Assembly: GCA_963989385.1 (NCBI GenBank)
Contig: OZ022501.1
Location: 98,502,979-98,566,978, forward strand
DNA: 64,000 bases
Direction of reading: 5' to 3'
From: Ctena decussata
Lineage: Eukaryota; Mollusca; Bivalvia; Lucinida; Lucinidae
The position numbers were made by a program, and so were the translations under genes. Under the pieces are notes generated by a model that did not search any database, was not told the origin of the DNA, and saw only the letters and a list, made by a program, of their open reading frames with translations. Below are positions 11,171 to 23,804 of this stretch, one piece after another; the stretch's first letter is position 1, and each line of letters opens with the position of its first letter.

Positions 11171-12335
11171 CTCGGGCCCACCGTTGCTTAACTGGTAGGT
11201 TGCTCCTGCTCAGGATCCAGTGTTGTTATTTCTGTGAGTCCTCATGTTTGTTTTATCTTAGTTTTATTTTGATTACTATGTTTCAGGGATATTGCACTTA
11301 TGAGCTAGGAATCTTTCACGCAAACCGAACAGCTAAGTGTCTGATGAACCAAAACAGACCCAAGGGCGACGGATAGTCGACTAAAACCCGGTTCAAACAT
11401 CCCATTAAGTTCATTGCTGGCGGTTCCAAGGCGGTAGGATGTAAGATTTCATTGCCTACGTCACTAGGTATTTTCATATTCATTTTCCACACAGTCCTCC
11501 AGTTTGACTTCTCATGTTTTTTGCGATGATATATGATTTTCTATGACGTGCTAGTTGCTGCAGCTGGTGTTGTGTGGTGTGGCGGCCGTAAAACGTCTCC
11601 CCGTACATCATCCATAGTGCAGATTATATTTTAAAAACTATCGACTGACTCGCGTCACCGATCCATAAAAAGGTGTTTTGCAACGTTATTATTTACTACT
11701 TGAAACTGGAGTGGAGCTCGAGTCACACTTGGGAAAGGTGAGGTTGAGATAGCTTCGTGAATACAAAAGCTGAACTCCACTCACACTCTTGTTAATCCCA
11801 CTCCAGCCACACTTGAGGGATACTTACTGGAGTTTGAATCGAGTGTGAGTGTGAGTTTTGTTCTTGAATATAGCCGTAAGTCACTAAGCTAACCCACTGA
11901 CGAATATAAGAATATCTATTTTAAAATGACGAAGCAAATTATAAATCTAAATGTCTTTGTTATTTATACATATATATATTCGTTTACTTATTCATTCATT
12001 TAAGTTTTTAGTTAAAATAGGCGGATAGTGTTGGATAACATTTAACGAAATTATTTTGTATACTCACACTTGTTTCAGAGCCAACATTATCCAAACTCGA
12101 ATTGCTTATAACCGATATGTCTTAATGTCTAATCAGACCACTTTATTTTATTCGATTCGACTACTCGAGGGTCAATAAATTTATAACTAGCCTAACCTTA
12201 TTTCTGTCATGCAACACTTCTTATTTTCCAATATGCGCACCCTTTCCTGTCAATAACTTTTTCCAAATTGCCTTTCCTAAAAGAATGAAAGGGATGCTGC
12301 CACCAAATCGCTCTTTTACAATAATCGGGTAAAAT

Positions 12336-12973
12336 CCCCCAGTCACACACACACATTACGGATTGGGCGGATAGTTGTGGATAAAAATCCACAGTAATCC
12401 ACAGAATTTGTGGGTGTGGCATATTTTCTTGATTAATTTACGGATACAGTTACCTACAGATGCGTATGGTTAAGGATAAATGCGGATGTCGGAGGTCAGA
12501 TGTTTTCCCTTTGCATCAATACGATGAGGGATGATACGAATGTATACGTACTACTTACCTTCCATTACCTTCTGTTACTTCTAGATGCAGATAGATGTTG
12601 TGATGTTACGGATGACCCTTTCGTATATGTCCGGTTTTATTCGTAATGGTCCGTATCGCATCTACGTATGGCCCATCCGTATCTGTCCGGTGTTATTCGT
12701 AAAGGTCCGTATCGCATCTGCAGAGTCTGTAACTGTCCGTATCGTATTCGTACGGTCCGCAGGATCCGATTCCAAATTTTGAAAATTTTCAAAATTCAGG
12801 TGCGGACGAGTAAACCGTAATGATCCGTAACAAAAGGCAACTGAAGGCATTCATCCGCATTTATTATATATATAATCCGTATCTAATCCGTATCTTATCC
12901 GTACGCCACAAATTGTGTGGATTTAAAGACCGCAACTATCCGCACAATCCGTAATGTGTCTGTGTGACGGGGG
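12336..12973. mobile_element. 638-bp TIR element saturated with (A)TCCGTA motifs
   Basis: Ends CCCCCAGTCACACACACACA...TTACGGATTGGGCGGATAGTTG and the complement CCCCCGTCACACAGACACATT...GGATTGTGCGGATAGTTG give about 50-bp imperfect inverted repeats. The interior has more than a dozen TCCGTA/TACGGA motifs. Flanking AAAA is a possible target duplication but not decisive. No coding sequence. Confidence 0.82.
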
Positions 12974-13310
12974 CAAAACTAAGCATGCAGCCAGTTACAT
13001 AATAGCGATACTGAATCCAATAACTTTATAGCAACTTATCATTTTTTTTCTGAACTGATTAGAAAAATAATTCTTAAAGGCAACTTTCTTGAAGTCATAC
13101 ACTAAGTCAACATGGCCTAGGTAGTATAAGGGCAACGATCAGGAATTAAAGCAATCGAAGCCCACATAGTACCCACAATGCAGAAAGGAAACAATAACAC
13201 AAGTAGTAAGTCAGCACTATCGCACAAGAAAAAAAAGATCTATTTCCCAGGTAGGCAGTCATAAAACTAGCCTAAACCAATTTATTTGGCACCTGCTGGG
13301 GAAGAGCTGT

Positions 13311-13533
13311 GAGCCGCGACACGAGAAAACCAACAACGTGGTTGTGCGCCCAGCGCAGACTCAAATCAACCTGGGCATCCGCCCAGTCTGATAAGAGTCT
13401 TCACTGGCCGCATGGAGGTAGCTTAGACCCAAGTGCTAAGCAAAGAGTCTGATCGGACTGGGCGGATGACCAGGCTGATCTGAGTCTTCGCTGGGCGCAC
13501 AACCACTTCGTTGGTTTTCTCGTGTCTCGGCTC
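13311..13533. mobile_element. Palindromic MITE (GAGCCGCGACACGA family)
   Basis: Near-palindrome beginning GAGCCGCGACACGAGAAAAC and ending GTTTTCTCGTGTCTCGGCTC, with inner CAGACTCAAATC and GGGCATCCGCCCAGTCTGAT halves mirrored. Non-coding; the arms pair almost end to end. Confidence 0.88.
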
Positions 13534-13589
13534 TTGTCTTCTTGGCATTTCATTTATCTGGTTTGGCTTTGTTTGCCGTCGTTATTAAT

Positions 13590-13824
13590 GAGCCGGACAC
13601 GAGAAAACCAACAAAGTAGCATGTGCGCCAAGCGAAGACTCAAATCGGCCTGGGCATTACCCAGTCCGACCAGAGTTTTCGCTGTCCGCTTGGAGTAGAT
13701 TAGGCTCTCATCTACCATATAATCGCACAACCAAGACTCTGATCAGACTGGGCGAATGCCCAGGCTGATCTGAGTCTTCGCTGGGTGCACATGCCACTTT
13801 GTTGGTTTTCCCGTGTCGCAGCTC
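13590..13824. mobile_element. Palindromic MITE (same family)
   Basis: GAGCCGGACACGAGAAAACC to GGTTTTCCCGTGTCGCAGCTC, of the CATGTGCGCC subtype. Its right half coincides with the left edge of duplication copy B, and the same right end opens the window (1-41). Confidence 0.88.
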
Positions 13825-13972
13825 ATTTTTTTACATTTCGCATGTGGTTTTTGGGTGTATCTGTGAAAGTCGATCATATCGTTTCTTGATTTTGTCTTTC
13901 ATCTACTATAAAAAAAAAACATCCGTTTTTTTATATTTTTTGTATTTACTCTACATGTCGAACGAAATAAAA

Positions 13973-14236
13973 AGGTAAAGATAAAAGTTTCCCATAGCCT
14001 AATAGCAGTATTTGTCAGTCGGGGCTAGAGACCCACTGTATCTTGGGCACAGCAGATGAAAAGCGGACTCATCCCTTTCCTTTCCCTGTATTATCCTTCC
14101 CGGATTCAAAAAAGGTACCCATTTACTGCTGGGTTGACACAGAGAGTCTTCCAATTGTCGGATGGCAACAGTGAGCCGCGAATTCACGACTTTCCGGCGG
14201 CTTTCTGAACCATAACCGAGCTTATCTATCCACTAG
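13973..14236 (-). mobile_element. tRNA-derived SINE (family 1), copy in duplication B
   Basis: Counterpart of the 185-435 element, with a better preserved TTTCCCATAGC end and one internal 3-base length difference. Confidence 0.7.
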
Positions 14237-15975
14237 AATTACATATTATAAGTCGTCTCATCATGATTTTCACTGTTTGCAATGATATGTCCGAATCTAC
14301 TCGCTGTCCGAAGTCACCCGACTCTACTCTATTGTAACTCGGAAGGGGATGTTTGTTGCCTGCGGAGATATTCCCATTTCATTTTTCTAACTTTTATGGG
14401 AAAGCTGCACATAGACATATACAGAAACACGCATATGTCGCCTTAAATATGGAGAAAGTATGTTTGTATTTTTCACTAGAAAAGAAATGCTTAAATGCTA
14501 AAAATATTCTTTGCAGCTGTCGGTGACATTATTATAGCGACATCATGATTACGTTATTATGGCATAAGTTTGGTTATGCTATATGACGTAATCGTCTGTA
14601 TGACATTACCGAGGCACTTCAGATATTTAAATCACGAAATATATGCAAATTTTAAGAGTAACTACACTTCAGAAACTGACTGAATCAGATCCCAAACACT
14701 ATCCCCAACATCAAAGGGAAAGACTGACAAAGACATCCCAACAAACAATAAATTACAAGTGATAAGCCGAGTCAGCAGCTCTTCCCCAAATAGGTGGCAA
14801 CTCAGCTATCTTTATTGAACTAAATAATTTAGACCTACAGAAGGGTTACAACAGACTAAGCAAATTATACGAAAATATATCTATCAAAGAATATATATCA
14901 AAATCTTATAGCTTGGGCAGATAGCAGTGTATACAGTTCCTTATGCTTAAGACATGGAATAAGAAGAAAAACACAAAAGTTGTTGCAAAGTGCTCATAGG
15001 AGACAAGTCATTTACTATCGGGTGGTGCGGGGAGGGGGGAGAGGGTACATTTTTCATACGATTCACAATCGTTTTACACCTCCCCCACCCACCCTCCTCA
15101 AATGATCGAGTCTCTTCAGAAATTGCTTTCCAACCACGCCCCAAAGTAGATGACAGAACATATTACCTATTTTGGACTGCAAAGAACATATCTCATTTGA
15201 TGTTTTTCTTGATTTTTTTGCACATGCTCACGCAGATGCTGAATGGTCTATCTTAAAGGTGTAATGATAGTTAGAGGGGTGTTAGAGGGGTTTCGGGCAC
15301 AGCCCACAAGAAGCTAAAGCAGTTAGCTGATGAAAGGCACCATCAGATCTGGGCCGAGGACCATGAGATCTGGGCCGAGGACTACAATTACTCCTTAGCG
15401 TTAGGGTCGCTCTTACTTTGAGGGAGGTAATTTGGGTCTCGAAAACTAGCATTTAGTAAGCATTTTTTAAACAGTTTAACGGATTGTGTACCTCTCAAAA
15501 GAGTTTGAAAAATACAATAGGAGAATGGGAGACCGCGTACACTCAGTTGCTGGTTAGTACTCTACCTAAAAGGGCAACCTAAAGCTGTGCTAGAACTATA
15601 GTACCATCAGCCTCATCAGTCAACCGAGCAAAGTTATGTTGAAAGTCATCTTAAACAGGACAAAACCCCAAGCTGAAAAGATTATCGCTGAAGAGCAGGT
15701 ACGCATAACGAGAGACACAGTAGCTGCATATATCAAGTAGGAGAGGCCTACGTATTAACTCGCGAAAGCAGGTGTCCCCAACTGAGCCACCCCAACCCCT
15801 TGTGTCTCAAGAAATGGGACAGACAATGGTAAAGGGAAGGAGATGACCGATGCAGTAAGAACTTACAGAAGCCAAAATAATTTAAAAGAATTGAAGCCAA
15901 AATCCGCTGAGATTTATGTCGCCATGACAAGTCAGAAAAAAAACTATTATTTGGCTCTCTATTATATTGTCAGAT

Positions 15976-17430
15976 TGTAGATATGCCTATGGGCACTAAT
16001 TGTGCCCCTCTTGAAGCTGATCTGTTTTTGTTCTGTTATGAGAGAGACCCTATGCTATCTCTTTCTGAGGATTCCTAGTCTGAAGTCATTGACGCTTTAA
16101 TTCTTCTTCTTGGTATCGGGATGACCTTTTGGATATTGACAATAACTTCTTTGATAGCATGGTCAATCAATTTAAATTTAAAGAGTAACCATACTTCAGG
16201 AACTGACTGAATCAGATCCCAAACCCTATCCCCAACATCAAAGGGAAAGATTGACAAAGACATCCAAACAAACCATAAATTACAAGTGATAAGCCGAGTC
16301 AGCAGCTCTTTCCCAAATAGGTCGCAACTCAGCTATCTTTCCTAAACTAAATAATTTAGACCAACAGAAGGGTTACAACAGACTAAGCAAATTATACAAA
16401 AAACATTTAACAACTATTTTTACCTATTTTCAATTTTTATCACAGAAGGGTTAAAATGATAACACAATAAACCAAACAGCACCGAACATAAAACAAATGC
16501 AACCGCAACGAAAGTACCGCCTTGGGACGGTCAGTAATAACTACTGGGGGTTTAAACCAGTTTTACTGGGCCCAAACCTTAACCCTTATCCTCCGCCGCG
16601 GTGCACACAATTAGTTGGTAGTTCGGTTCGTATGGAGGTCCCCTAACGCATCAGAGAGTCATCACGGGCAACAATTAAAATCAAGAAAAGACTGTGATGA
16701 AGCAAGGATGAGGACTCGACAGCCAAAACGTGTTGAGACACCTGGAGATCCCTGGGGCATCAGCAACAGCACTGGAACACTGGAGCAACTTCTGAACTTC
16801 AGTTGTAAGGTCAGCATCTCAGATACCGAGCCTCATATTTGGATTTACATTTATCTATATTGGATGGTTTTGTTACAATTAAAGTTAATTGATTTTGATA
16901 TTGTTAATGTTCCATTTTTAGATGGTGATGCTCCTTGTTTTATATCCTATGCTGTTTAAATTTCTCACGTTGTTCGTTTTGCTTGCGTGTCTAGCCATGT
17001 TGATGACTTTAATATATGTAATAAAGTTTTCACAGCAAAACTGCTTAAACAAGACTATAAATCTCCATAGTGTCTCAGTATATTGTCGCAATGAAAACAG
17101 TTCTGTAAGGCCTTTCGGAACCTGAATTGTATGGCGACTTGGTGTATAAATTCAGAAAAAAAACAATTGGTTAAAAATATGAATTTCCTTATCACTTTAA
17201 GAAGCTAATAAGTCGATATAAAAGATTGGTTACAATATAGATTTTTTTTGCGACTATCTGCATGCTTTGTGGTTAACGCAATCAAGGTTAACAACTTTGC
17301 TTACCTTTACGATTCCACGACGGCGTGTCAGGTCTCAGACTTTATGAAGGCGCCAACCTTAAACCAACTTAATAGTAACACATACGGTTGGCGCCTGACA
17401 CCAGTTCCGGGACGTCCTTGTTTGGGCCCA
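15976..17430 (+). pseudogene. Decayed reverse-transcriptase fragment (copy B), interrupted
   Basis: Same relic as in copy A, with MGTNCAPL, the DDLLDIDN block, SISDTE and DFDIVNVPFLDGDAP. An about 615-bp insertion (16176-16790) separates the DIDNNFFDSMVNQF part from the rest, and 48 bp present in copy A are missing near 17071. Copy B keeps TTTTTAGATGG where copy A has a stop (TTTTAGATGG), one T different. Confidence 0.75.
16176..16790. repeat. ~615-bp insertion specific to copy B, dispersed repeat family R
   Basis: Replaces the four bases CCCG of copy A. Its left 200 bp repeat the block at 14655-14850 of the same copy (ACTGACTGAATCAGATCCCA, CAAAGGGAAAGA, GATAAGCCGAGTCAGCAGC). The remainder has the CCTTGGGACGGTCAGTAAT stretch seen in other R copies. 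Confidence 0.75.
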
Positions 17431-17888
17431 CCGTTGTTTAACTGGTAGGTTGCTCCTGATCCGGAATTACAGTGTTGTTATTTCTGTGAGTCCTCATGTT
17501 TGCTTAATCTTAGTTTTATTTTGATTTCTTTGTTTCAGGGATATGACACTTATGAGCTAGGAATCTTTCACGCAAACCGAACAACTAAGTGTCTGATGAA
17601 CCAAAACAGACCCAAGGGCGACGGATAGTCGACTAAAACCCGGTTCAAACATCCCATTATGTTCATTGCTGGCGGTTCCAAGGCGGTAGGATGTGAGATT
17701 TCATTGCCTCAGTCACTAGGTATTTTCATATTCATTTTGCACACAGTCCTCCAGTTTGACTTATCATGTTTCTTGCGATGCTATATGATTTTCTATGACG
17801 TCGTGCTAGTTGCTGCAGCTGGTGTTGTGCCGTGTGTCGGCCGTAAAACGTCTCCCCGTACATCATCCATAGTGCAGATTATATTTTA

Positions 17889-20800
17889 TTTACATCCTTT
17901 GAGAACAGAGAATAAATTCTGAGAAATCTAAAATTGGAGATCGATTTAGACTTTTATTCTAGATAATTGTCTTTTATATTATTTGGATCCTTTAGAAATT
18001 AATCAGTCTTTGAAAGGACTGCCCTAATAAAATTAAGAAATTACAGTATGCTTTTTTCTGGTTTCGTCACCAGTTATTGTCAGGGTCACTGACGAGGCTC
18101 TATTAGCCGAAACTACGTAGTCTGGCCCATGTTCCTACTTCTGTATGTATTCTCTGCTCTTGAAGGAACTTTTTAAGATTTTAATTTTGCATCCGAAAGG
18201 AGCGTGATGTTGCGCACATACAATTAGTTATAGCCCTATCTACTGATTTCTCCAGGTTAAAAACTTCGTATGCAGATCCGGTTTTATGTATTCTAGAATC
18301 TTGGTCAATTGTTGAATTGTCTACTTTGGTGTCCGGTTTACAAGGAGTGCAGTTAATATAGTTTGATACAAGTAATTCTATGTTCTTTCGATGTTTTGGG
18401 GTCTTTTTACCCGGATATTTTTGTTGAATTTATGAAGAAGTATCTGACATTTGCTACCTCTGCGTAGGCAAAAGAGTTGACTGGTTGCTTTGTTTTTCAT
18501 TATTTCGATCTGTATGCTCTGTATATGTCTAAGTTTGTTCATGTACTTTCAGGTCCGTTTTGGTGCCGTCTGACTGTGGTTGATATAGTTCCAAGTGATC
18601 CCATAAGTAGTTCTTTTGGTGTAAACAATATATTTTTCAGTGTACTGTCCATATATAAGCATACATATAGCAATCTTATTATAACATGCTAACATACAGT
18701 ATGAAAAGAATACAGAATTAACCCGTTGACTTTTTAGGATCTGCCTCCCAAAGTATTTAATGTTAGACAGCTTTTGTCCTGAGACAGGATAATTCAGACT
18801 CAGGAATTAGATGCTGATTCATAACCAAGACACAATATAGAACTTATGTACAACAGTATGGTGTCAGTTTCTATTTTATTTTATAGCGGCTTTTAGATTA
18901 ATGTATATATAAACCTCAATGTTCTATGACCTTTGTTCCTTCTTTTGCATTAGTTCTCTGCTCTTGAAGGAACTCCTTAAGATTTTAATTTGACTTCAGT
19001 GCAGCTGGTGTTGTACCATGTGACGACCGTAAAACGTCTCCTTGTGCATCATCCATATTGCAGATTATAGTTTTGTACTTTGCGATCAGAGGATATTTTC
19101 TTAGAAATCCGCAATTATGATTTAGATAAGCATCGTATTTTAATCGCTTTTTATTCATATGGACAATTTCGAAACTAATCAGTCTTGAATCGACTGTCTT
19201 AAACTCAAGAAATTACAGTATTCTTTCCTCTGGCTTTCGTCACCAGATCATGTAAGGGTCATTGATGAGGATTGAGTGCTCGGAATTTCAAAGTATGGCC
19301 CATGTTTTGTCTTTTGAATGTGTACGAACTCTTTAAAATTTTAATTCTTTTGGTTTTAAGGGTGGATAGTGGGATCTGATTGTATTGATTCTTTATCAGT
19401 TCCTATCTTTTTACTTTATTTGTACTAATGGCTCATTACATTTACCTGTACGTGACGAGAAGCAAACCTTAAGAATGAAGGTTTTCTATTCTACATATTA
19501 TGAGTTCATCAAGGTATCATCAATAATTGTTGATTAACGTTTTATAGAATAATGGTGATATTACTTTTATTCTGCAAGCTGATTTAATTGCCACGATTAA
19601 AGTGCACGCAGACTAGAAGAAAAAATTCGATTTATCACTTCTACAGGACCTTATCTCTGTGAAAGTGCACATGAATATATTTTCCTAATTTAGTGTGGCT
19701 TAGCTATCAGCCCAATCACGACTGACTATTTTGCTGCCCGCTTTAATTGAGCACAGGTCGCTAAAAATTTAGGCTTCACTTAATGAAGACTCCGAACTGA
19801 TAAAAAAGAACTCAATATTCGCCACTCTATGTTGTCCTGTGTTTCGTAAAGACAAACGGGTGTTCAGCTGGTAGTTTTATTTTGGTTCAGTTTCTAGGTT
19901 TTTATTTTGGTTCAGTTTCTAGATTACTGTCCTCTTTTCCCATCAGGGCATCCGCCCCGTCTGATTAGAGTAAAAAGATGGGAAATGATCAGAAATTAAT
20001 AAATCAAATCCCATTCTCCTCTCTCAAAACCAATAGGGAAAGAAGTACATACACACAGAAAGTGACACAAGTTTACGAAAGACACGCACAGTAAACCGAA
20101 TGAGCAGCTTTTTCCCAAACAGATGGTCATTCAGCTACCCCAATAAAGCATCAACATCTATTTTTACTTATTTTCTATTTTAATTATACAGCCTTCGCTG
20201 TCCGCATGAAGGTAGCGTAACCCCTTAAGTACTTTTTAAGCGCTTAGGAAAGACATTGTGGATGCCCAGGCTGATCTGCGTCTGCACAGGGCCCACAACC
20301 ACTTTGTCGGTTTTGTCGTGGCTCAAATTATTATGTTTACTTTATGATTCACTGATAAGCCAGACCACCGCCACATGCCTGAACCAAACGTTGCATTAAT
20401 CACCATCAGCCTTTTTCTTTAAGTTTTTGGGTTTGGCGACATGGAAGAATTTCAATAGGAAAAACGCGGGTCAGTTGCACCAAAATTGCTATGGGTATGT
20501 TTATATTTACACCACTGACGTCGATACACCTTTCTTTCCAAAACAAAATTTAGTGCCTAAAAAATCGTGACACCATAAAATGGAACATAAATCAATGCAT
20601 GTTATCTTTAGAGAATAATATATACTCAGCGTCAATGAAACGCGCCAGTTTTCAACTGATGACACATTATGTTCTTTTAATGTTTGGTTTTATGTAATAG
20701 ACAATTTGATTAATCTTTATTTTCTGGTATTGGGATAGATGTTTTGCAAATTAAATTTCGTTCATCAGACGGTGCTATCTAGCGTGACGTCAATACTGAC

Positions 20801-21765
20801 GAATTTGAAACTTGTCTATATCAAATGACACATTTCCATATTTCGCGCTCTGCCAGACACTTGATTGCAAATGAATCGTTTATTGGAAGGTCTCTTGACA
20901 TAAAACTCACTTTTCCTCTTTTGAATTATGACGCGGCTCGGCAAATAAGGGTGACGTTATCCATGTAACGTCATGCTCTGGCTGGATAATGGTTGACGTT
21001 TGTCCCACAGAAATTCTGAAGTTCTGTTTTTACTACTTATCTCAGCATTTTGGGTTGCAAAAAATAAATAAATTTAGCTTTAGTTACTTTTGACTGTCCT
21101 TGTTTGAGGAACGTAACAATAAAGTGACGTTCGAATCCAAGTCACTTTGTTGCATTCGGTGGTCTGGATTTCTTTTCTATGGCGATTTGATAGGATATCT
21201 ATACTCTAGCAACAAATCCATCGTCGAGGAATTTCTGCCAAGTGAAATTGTGGTACAATTCCGTTTTTCTTGGTTTCAGAGCTTATGTTACGTCACACAC
21301 TCACAGCGTACCTTCAGGCAGAATGACATAATGGGCGTAGTAAGATGGTATACCCTGTTGATATAGTATGATCATTGAATTTAAGCAAAAATGTTACATT
21401 TTAAGACTGGTGCGTTTTCATTGACGCTTTGTATATTATAGCAAAGGCTCAACAAAATGTTTCTCAAAGTAAACGATATGCATTGGTAAGGAATTAATTG
21501 AAATGAGATCATATATTCTGCTCTTAAAACCAAAAGGGAAATAAATATATATAAATTGACAAAAGGTCACGAAAGACACGCGCGGTAAACCGAATAGAAA
21601 AACCTCTTTCCGAAAGAGGTGGTCAAGGTTATATATTTGCACAAGATAGATCTTGCATCAAGATGTCACAGTGTGCATAATAGATTATATTTAGGACCAC
21701 AATATAGCATCATGTTTCAGAAAAAAATATATTTGAGTTTTCAAAATACATCGCAACAAAAGGAT
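17889..21765. other. Gene-free stretch with repeat fragments
   Basis: No supported gene. A motif related to the RT relic's downstream region occurs twice (TTTCGTCACCAG...GGGTCA(C/T)TGA(C/T)GAGG at 18062 and 19236). A CCGTAAAACGTCTCC block (19029) is shared with 11588 and 17843, and in diverged form with 34735 and 37575. Family R fragments and a half MITE also occur. Confidence 0.6.
20190..20325. repeat. Half copy of the palindromic MITE
   Basis: GCTGTCCGCATGAAGGTAGC through CACAACCACTTTGTCGG and GTTTTGTCGTGGCTC; left arm absent. Confidence 0.7.
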
Positions 21766-21920
21766 ACACTCAATATAAAGAAACCAAAAGCAACAATATT
21801 GTTTAGTAGGAAACCGTGACAGTAGTTTGTGTAAAAAAGCAACAACATCCTATACACAAGCTACTGTCGCGGTTTCCTACTAAACAATGTTGTTGCTTTT
21901 GGTTCCTTTATATTGAGTGT
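21766..21920. repeat. Long near-perfect hairpin
   Basis: Arms of about 68 bp (ACACTCAATATAAAG...AGTAGTTTGTGTA and its complement) with about four mismatches around a loop of roughly 20 nt. A foldback element or a double-stranded-RNA-forming unit. Confidence 0.88.
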
Positions 21921-21961
21921 CTCGGCAGAAAGCAAATATGCTGGAGATGAACTAAATAAGC

Positions 21962-22384
21962 GGGCGCGTTTACACGAGCAAAGTTTCTATGTCACAGAAA
22001 CTTTAACAAAGAAAGTATGACAAACATTTTGCGTTTACACGGAGCAAATTATTTGTTAAAGAAAATGTGCTATAGAATCTTTGTCACATAAACTTTGGCA
22101 ATGAAATATTTTCTGCAGTGTTCACACGACCAAATATTATTCGTCAAAGTTACCTGCAGCGATGAAACAAAATCTTTGTCACATTTTCCACGCTTGTAGC
22201 AATGTTCTTTGTTACATAATCTTTAGCAAAGTTCTCCGTTTACACGGACAAATTTAATTTATCGAAGTAACTTTACCATATATATTTGTTAAAGAAACAT
22301 TGTCATGTTTTGGCATTTACACGAGCAAATTTTTCTGTGACAAACTTACTTTGTCATAGAAACTTTGGTCGTGTAAACGCGCCC
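21962..22384. mobile_element. 423-bp MITE with ~30-bp TIRs
   Basis: GGGCGCGTTTACACGAGCAA at the left and the complement GGGCGCGTTTACACGACCAA at the right. The interior is filled with inverted TTTACACG(A/G)(G)(A/C)CAAA and TTTGT(C/T)A(C/A)A(T/G)A motifs. Target duplication unclear (TAA nearby on both sides). Confidence 0.85.
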
Positions 22385-22428
22385 TAACTTGTATTAACTT
22401 GAAATAATATGTTTACACTAAATCACAA

Positions 22429-22752
22429 GGTATAATCGATTCCGCTAATTTTTGCTTCCAGCAGAGACTGTCCGTCATATTTGGCTTCCGTCGAGACTGC
22501 CCGCGAACTCTTGCTTCCTGCAGAGACTACTGTCCTCGAAAAATGATTTCCTGTCGAGACTGCCCGCGTGACTCTGCTGCTTGCCGAGAGCCTCGACAGG
22601 AAGCAGAACCACGCGGACAGTCTCCGCGGGAAGCCATTTATCATGTACAGAAGTCTCGGCAGGAAGCACGAGATCGCGGACAGTCTCGTCGGAAGCCAAA
22701 TATGATATACAGTCTCTGCAGGAAGCGAAAATTAGCGGAATCGATTATACCC
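22429..22752. mobile_element. 324-bp foldback element
   Basis: GGTATAATCGATTCCGCTAA at the left is mirrored by TTAGCGGAATCGATTATACC at the right. Between them, CTTCC(T/A)GC(A)GAGACTG units are repeated about five times per arm in opposite directions, so most of the element folds on itself. Confidence 0.85.
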
Positions 22753-23804
22753 TGTGTAAATGTGCTGCGTTTGCTCGCTGTCATGGCTCACAAGTATGAC
22801 CAAACTGGATGTAGGTCATTTAAAATGTCATGCCAGTGACTGACTCATGCTTCACAATGTCACTTTAGTGACTGTGTACCTGACTGTATATGGTACCATC
22901 TAGACAATCCACTTGCTGTCATGAATACGTCTCTCCACTTGCGAAAGATCAAAAGTGCAGACAGTATCAATCAACAGGCACTAAGCAATTGACTTGAAAG
23001 GGTTAATAAAAGTGGCAAGGCTGTTATTGCCTGATACTTGGGCATACTTGAAATGAATGTCGTTGCATTTCTCATCCCCTTGGAAACAGTTAAGCAGCTG
23101 AACTGGTCCTATCACATATAGCACTGACTGAAAATTAGTAATGAGGTGATGGATTTAAAAACTTTGAAACATGCTGATTCGCAACATGTTTAGCCAAGAC
23201 AGAACTGCGGCCACTCAGTTACAGCCAAAAAATAGCATGGACTCACCAAAATAGATTTGTAAGCATTTCCAAAAATAAACTTTTAGATCAGGTCACCTAC
23301 CGGTGGACTCTTTCAGGAGCCGTATATACTGGCTTGGAAACATGGCTGGTACAATGTCCAACAACTCTGTACAAACTGAAAGTCATAACACATCTTCTCA
23401 GTTCGAATAAGTCACGTTACATAGTAGCGTTTTAGAAATCTAGAAGATTTCTCGAAATTGGCTAACCTATCGATTGATATGAAAACGGCATAAATTTGTA
23501 CTAAAGGTTTAAAATTTAATCATCAGGATTTGATGTTGATGACTAGATCCGTGTTCAATGAAATGCACAGTATAGGTATAATCAGCCTATAGATTACTGC
23601 CATCGACCTAAGTAGGGTTTTAGAAAAGAAAATCCCAGTTAATTGTTGCAGTGGTATACATTATCTAATCAGACTAGAAATCCTATTAATATTTATAAGG
23701 AAACAGAGAATGCCTTGATTTGAAGGTGACGCATGGTTACTTGATTGTGTCACTATAAATAGGGCCCTGCAAGACGAAGTGACCACTTCAGTAATCATCT
23801 TGTT

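Larger units (their letters stand above)
1..11633 (+). repeat. Segmental duplication copy A (with four extra insertions)
   Basis: After subtracting four insertions, about 3.5 kb aligns base by base with 13784-17888 in the same orientation. Homology ends at 11633. It continues off the left edge of the window. Shared landmarks include a minus-strand SINE near its start, the 4020-4720 and 7070-7560 blocks, and the reverse-transcriptase relic. Confidence 0.9.
13784..17888 (+). repeat. Segmental duplication copy B
   Basis: Direct copy of the 1-11633 segment without four of its insertions. It preserves the unoccupied sites at 14278-14281, near 14967, near 15470 and near 15972. It has its own about 615-bp insertion (16176-16790) and a 48-bp deletion near 17071 relative to copy A. 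Its left edge abuts a palindromic MITE. Confidence 0.9.

Noticed and set aside
22543..22839. Overlapping frames rich in Arg and Ser
   Set aside because: They follow the mirrored GAGACTG subrepeats of the foldback element and exist on both strands.
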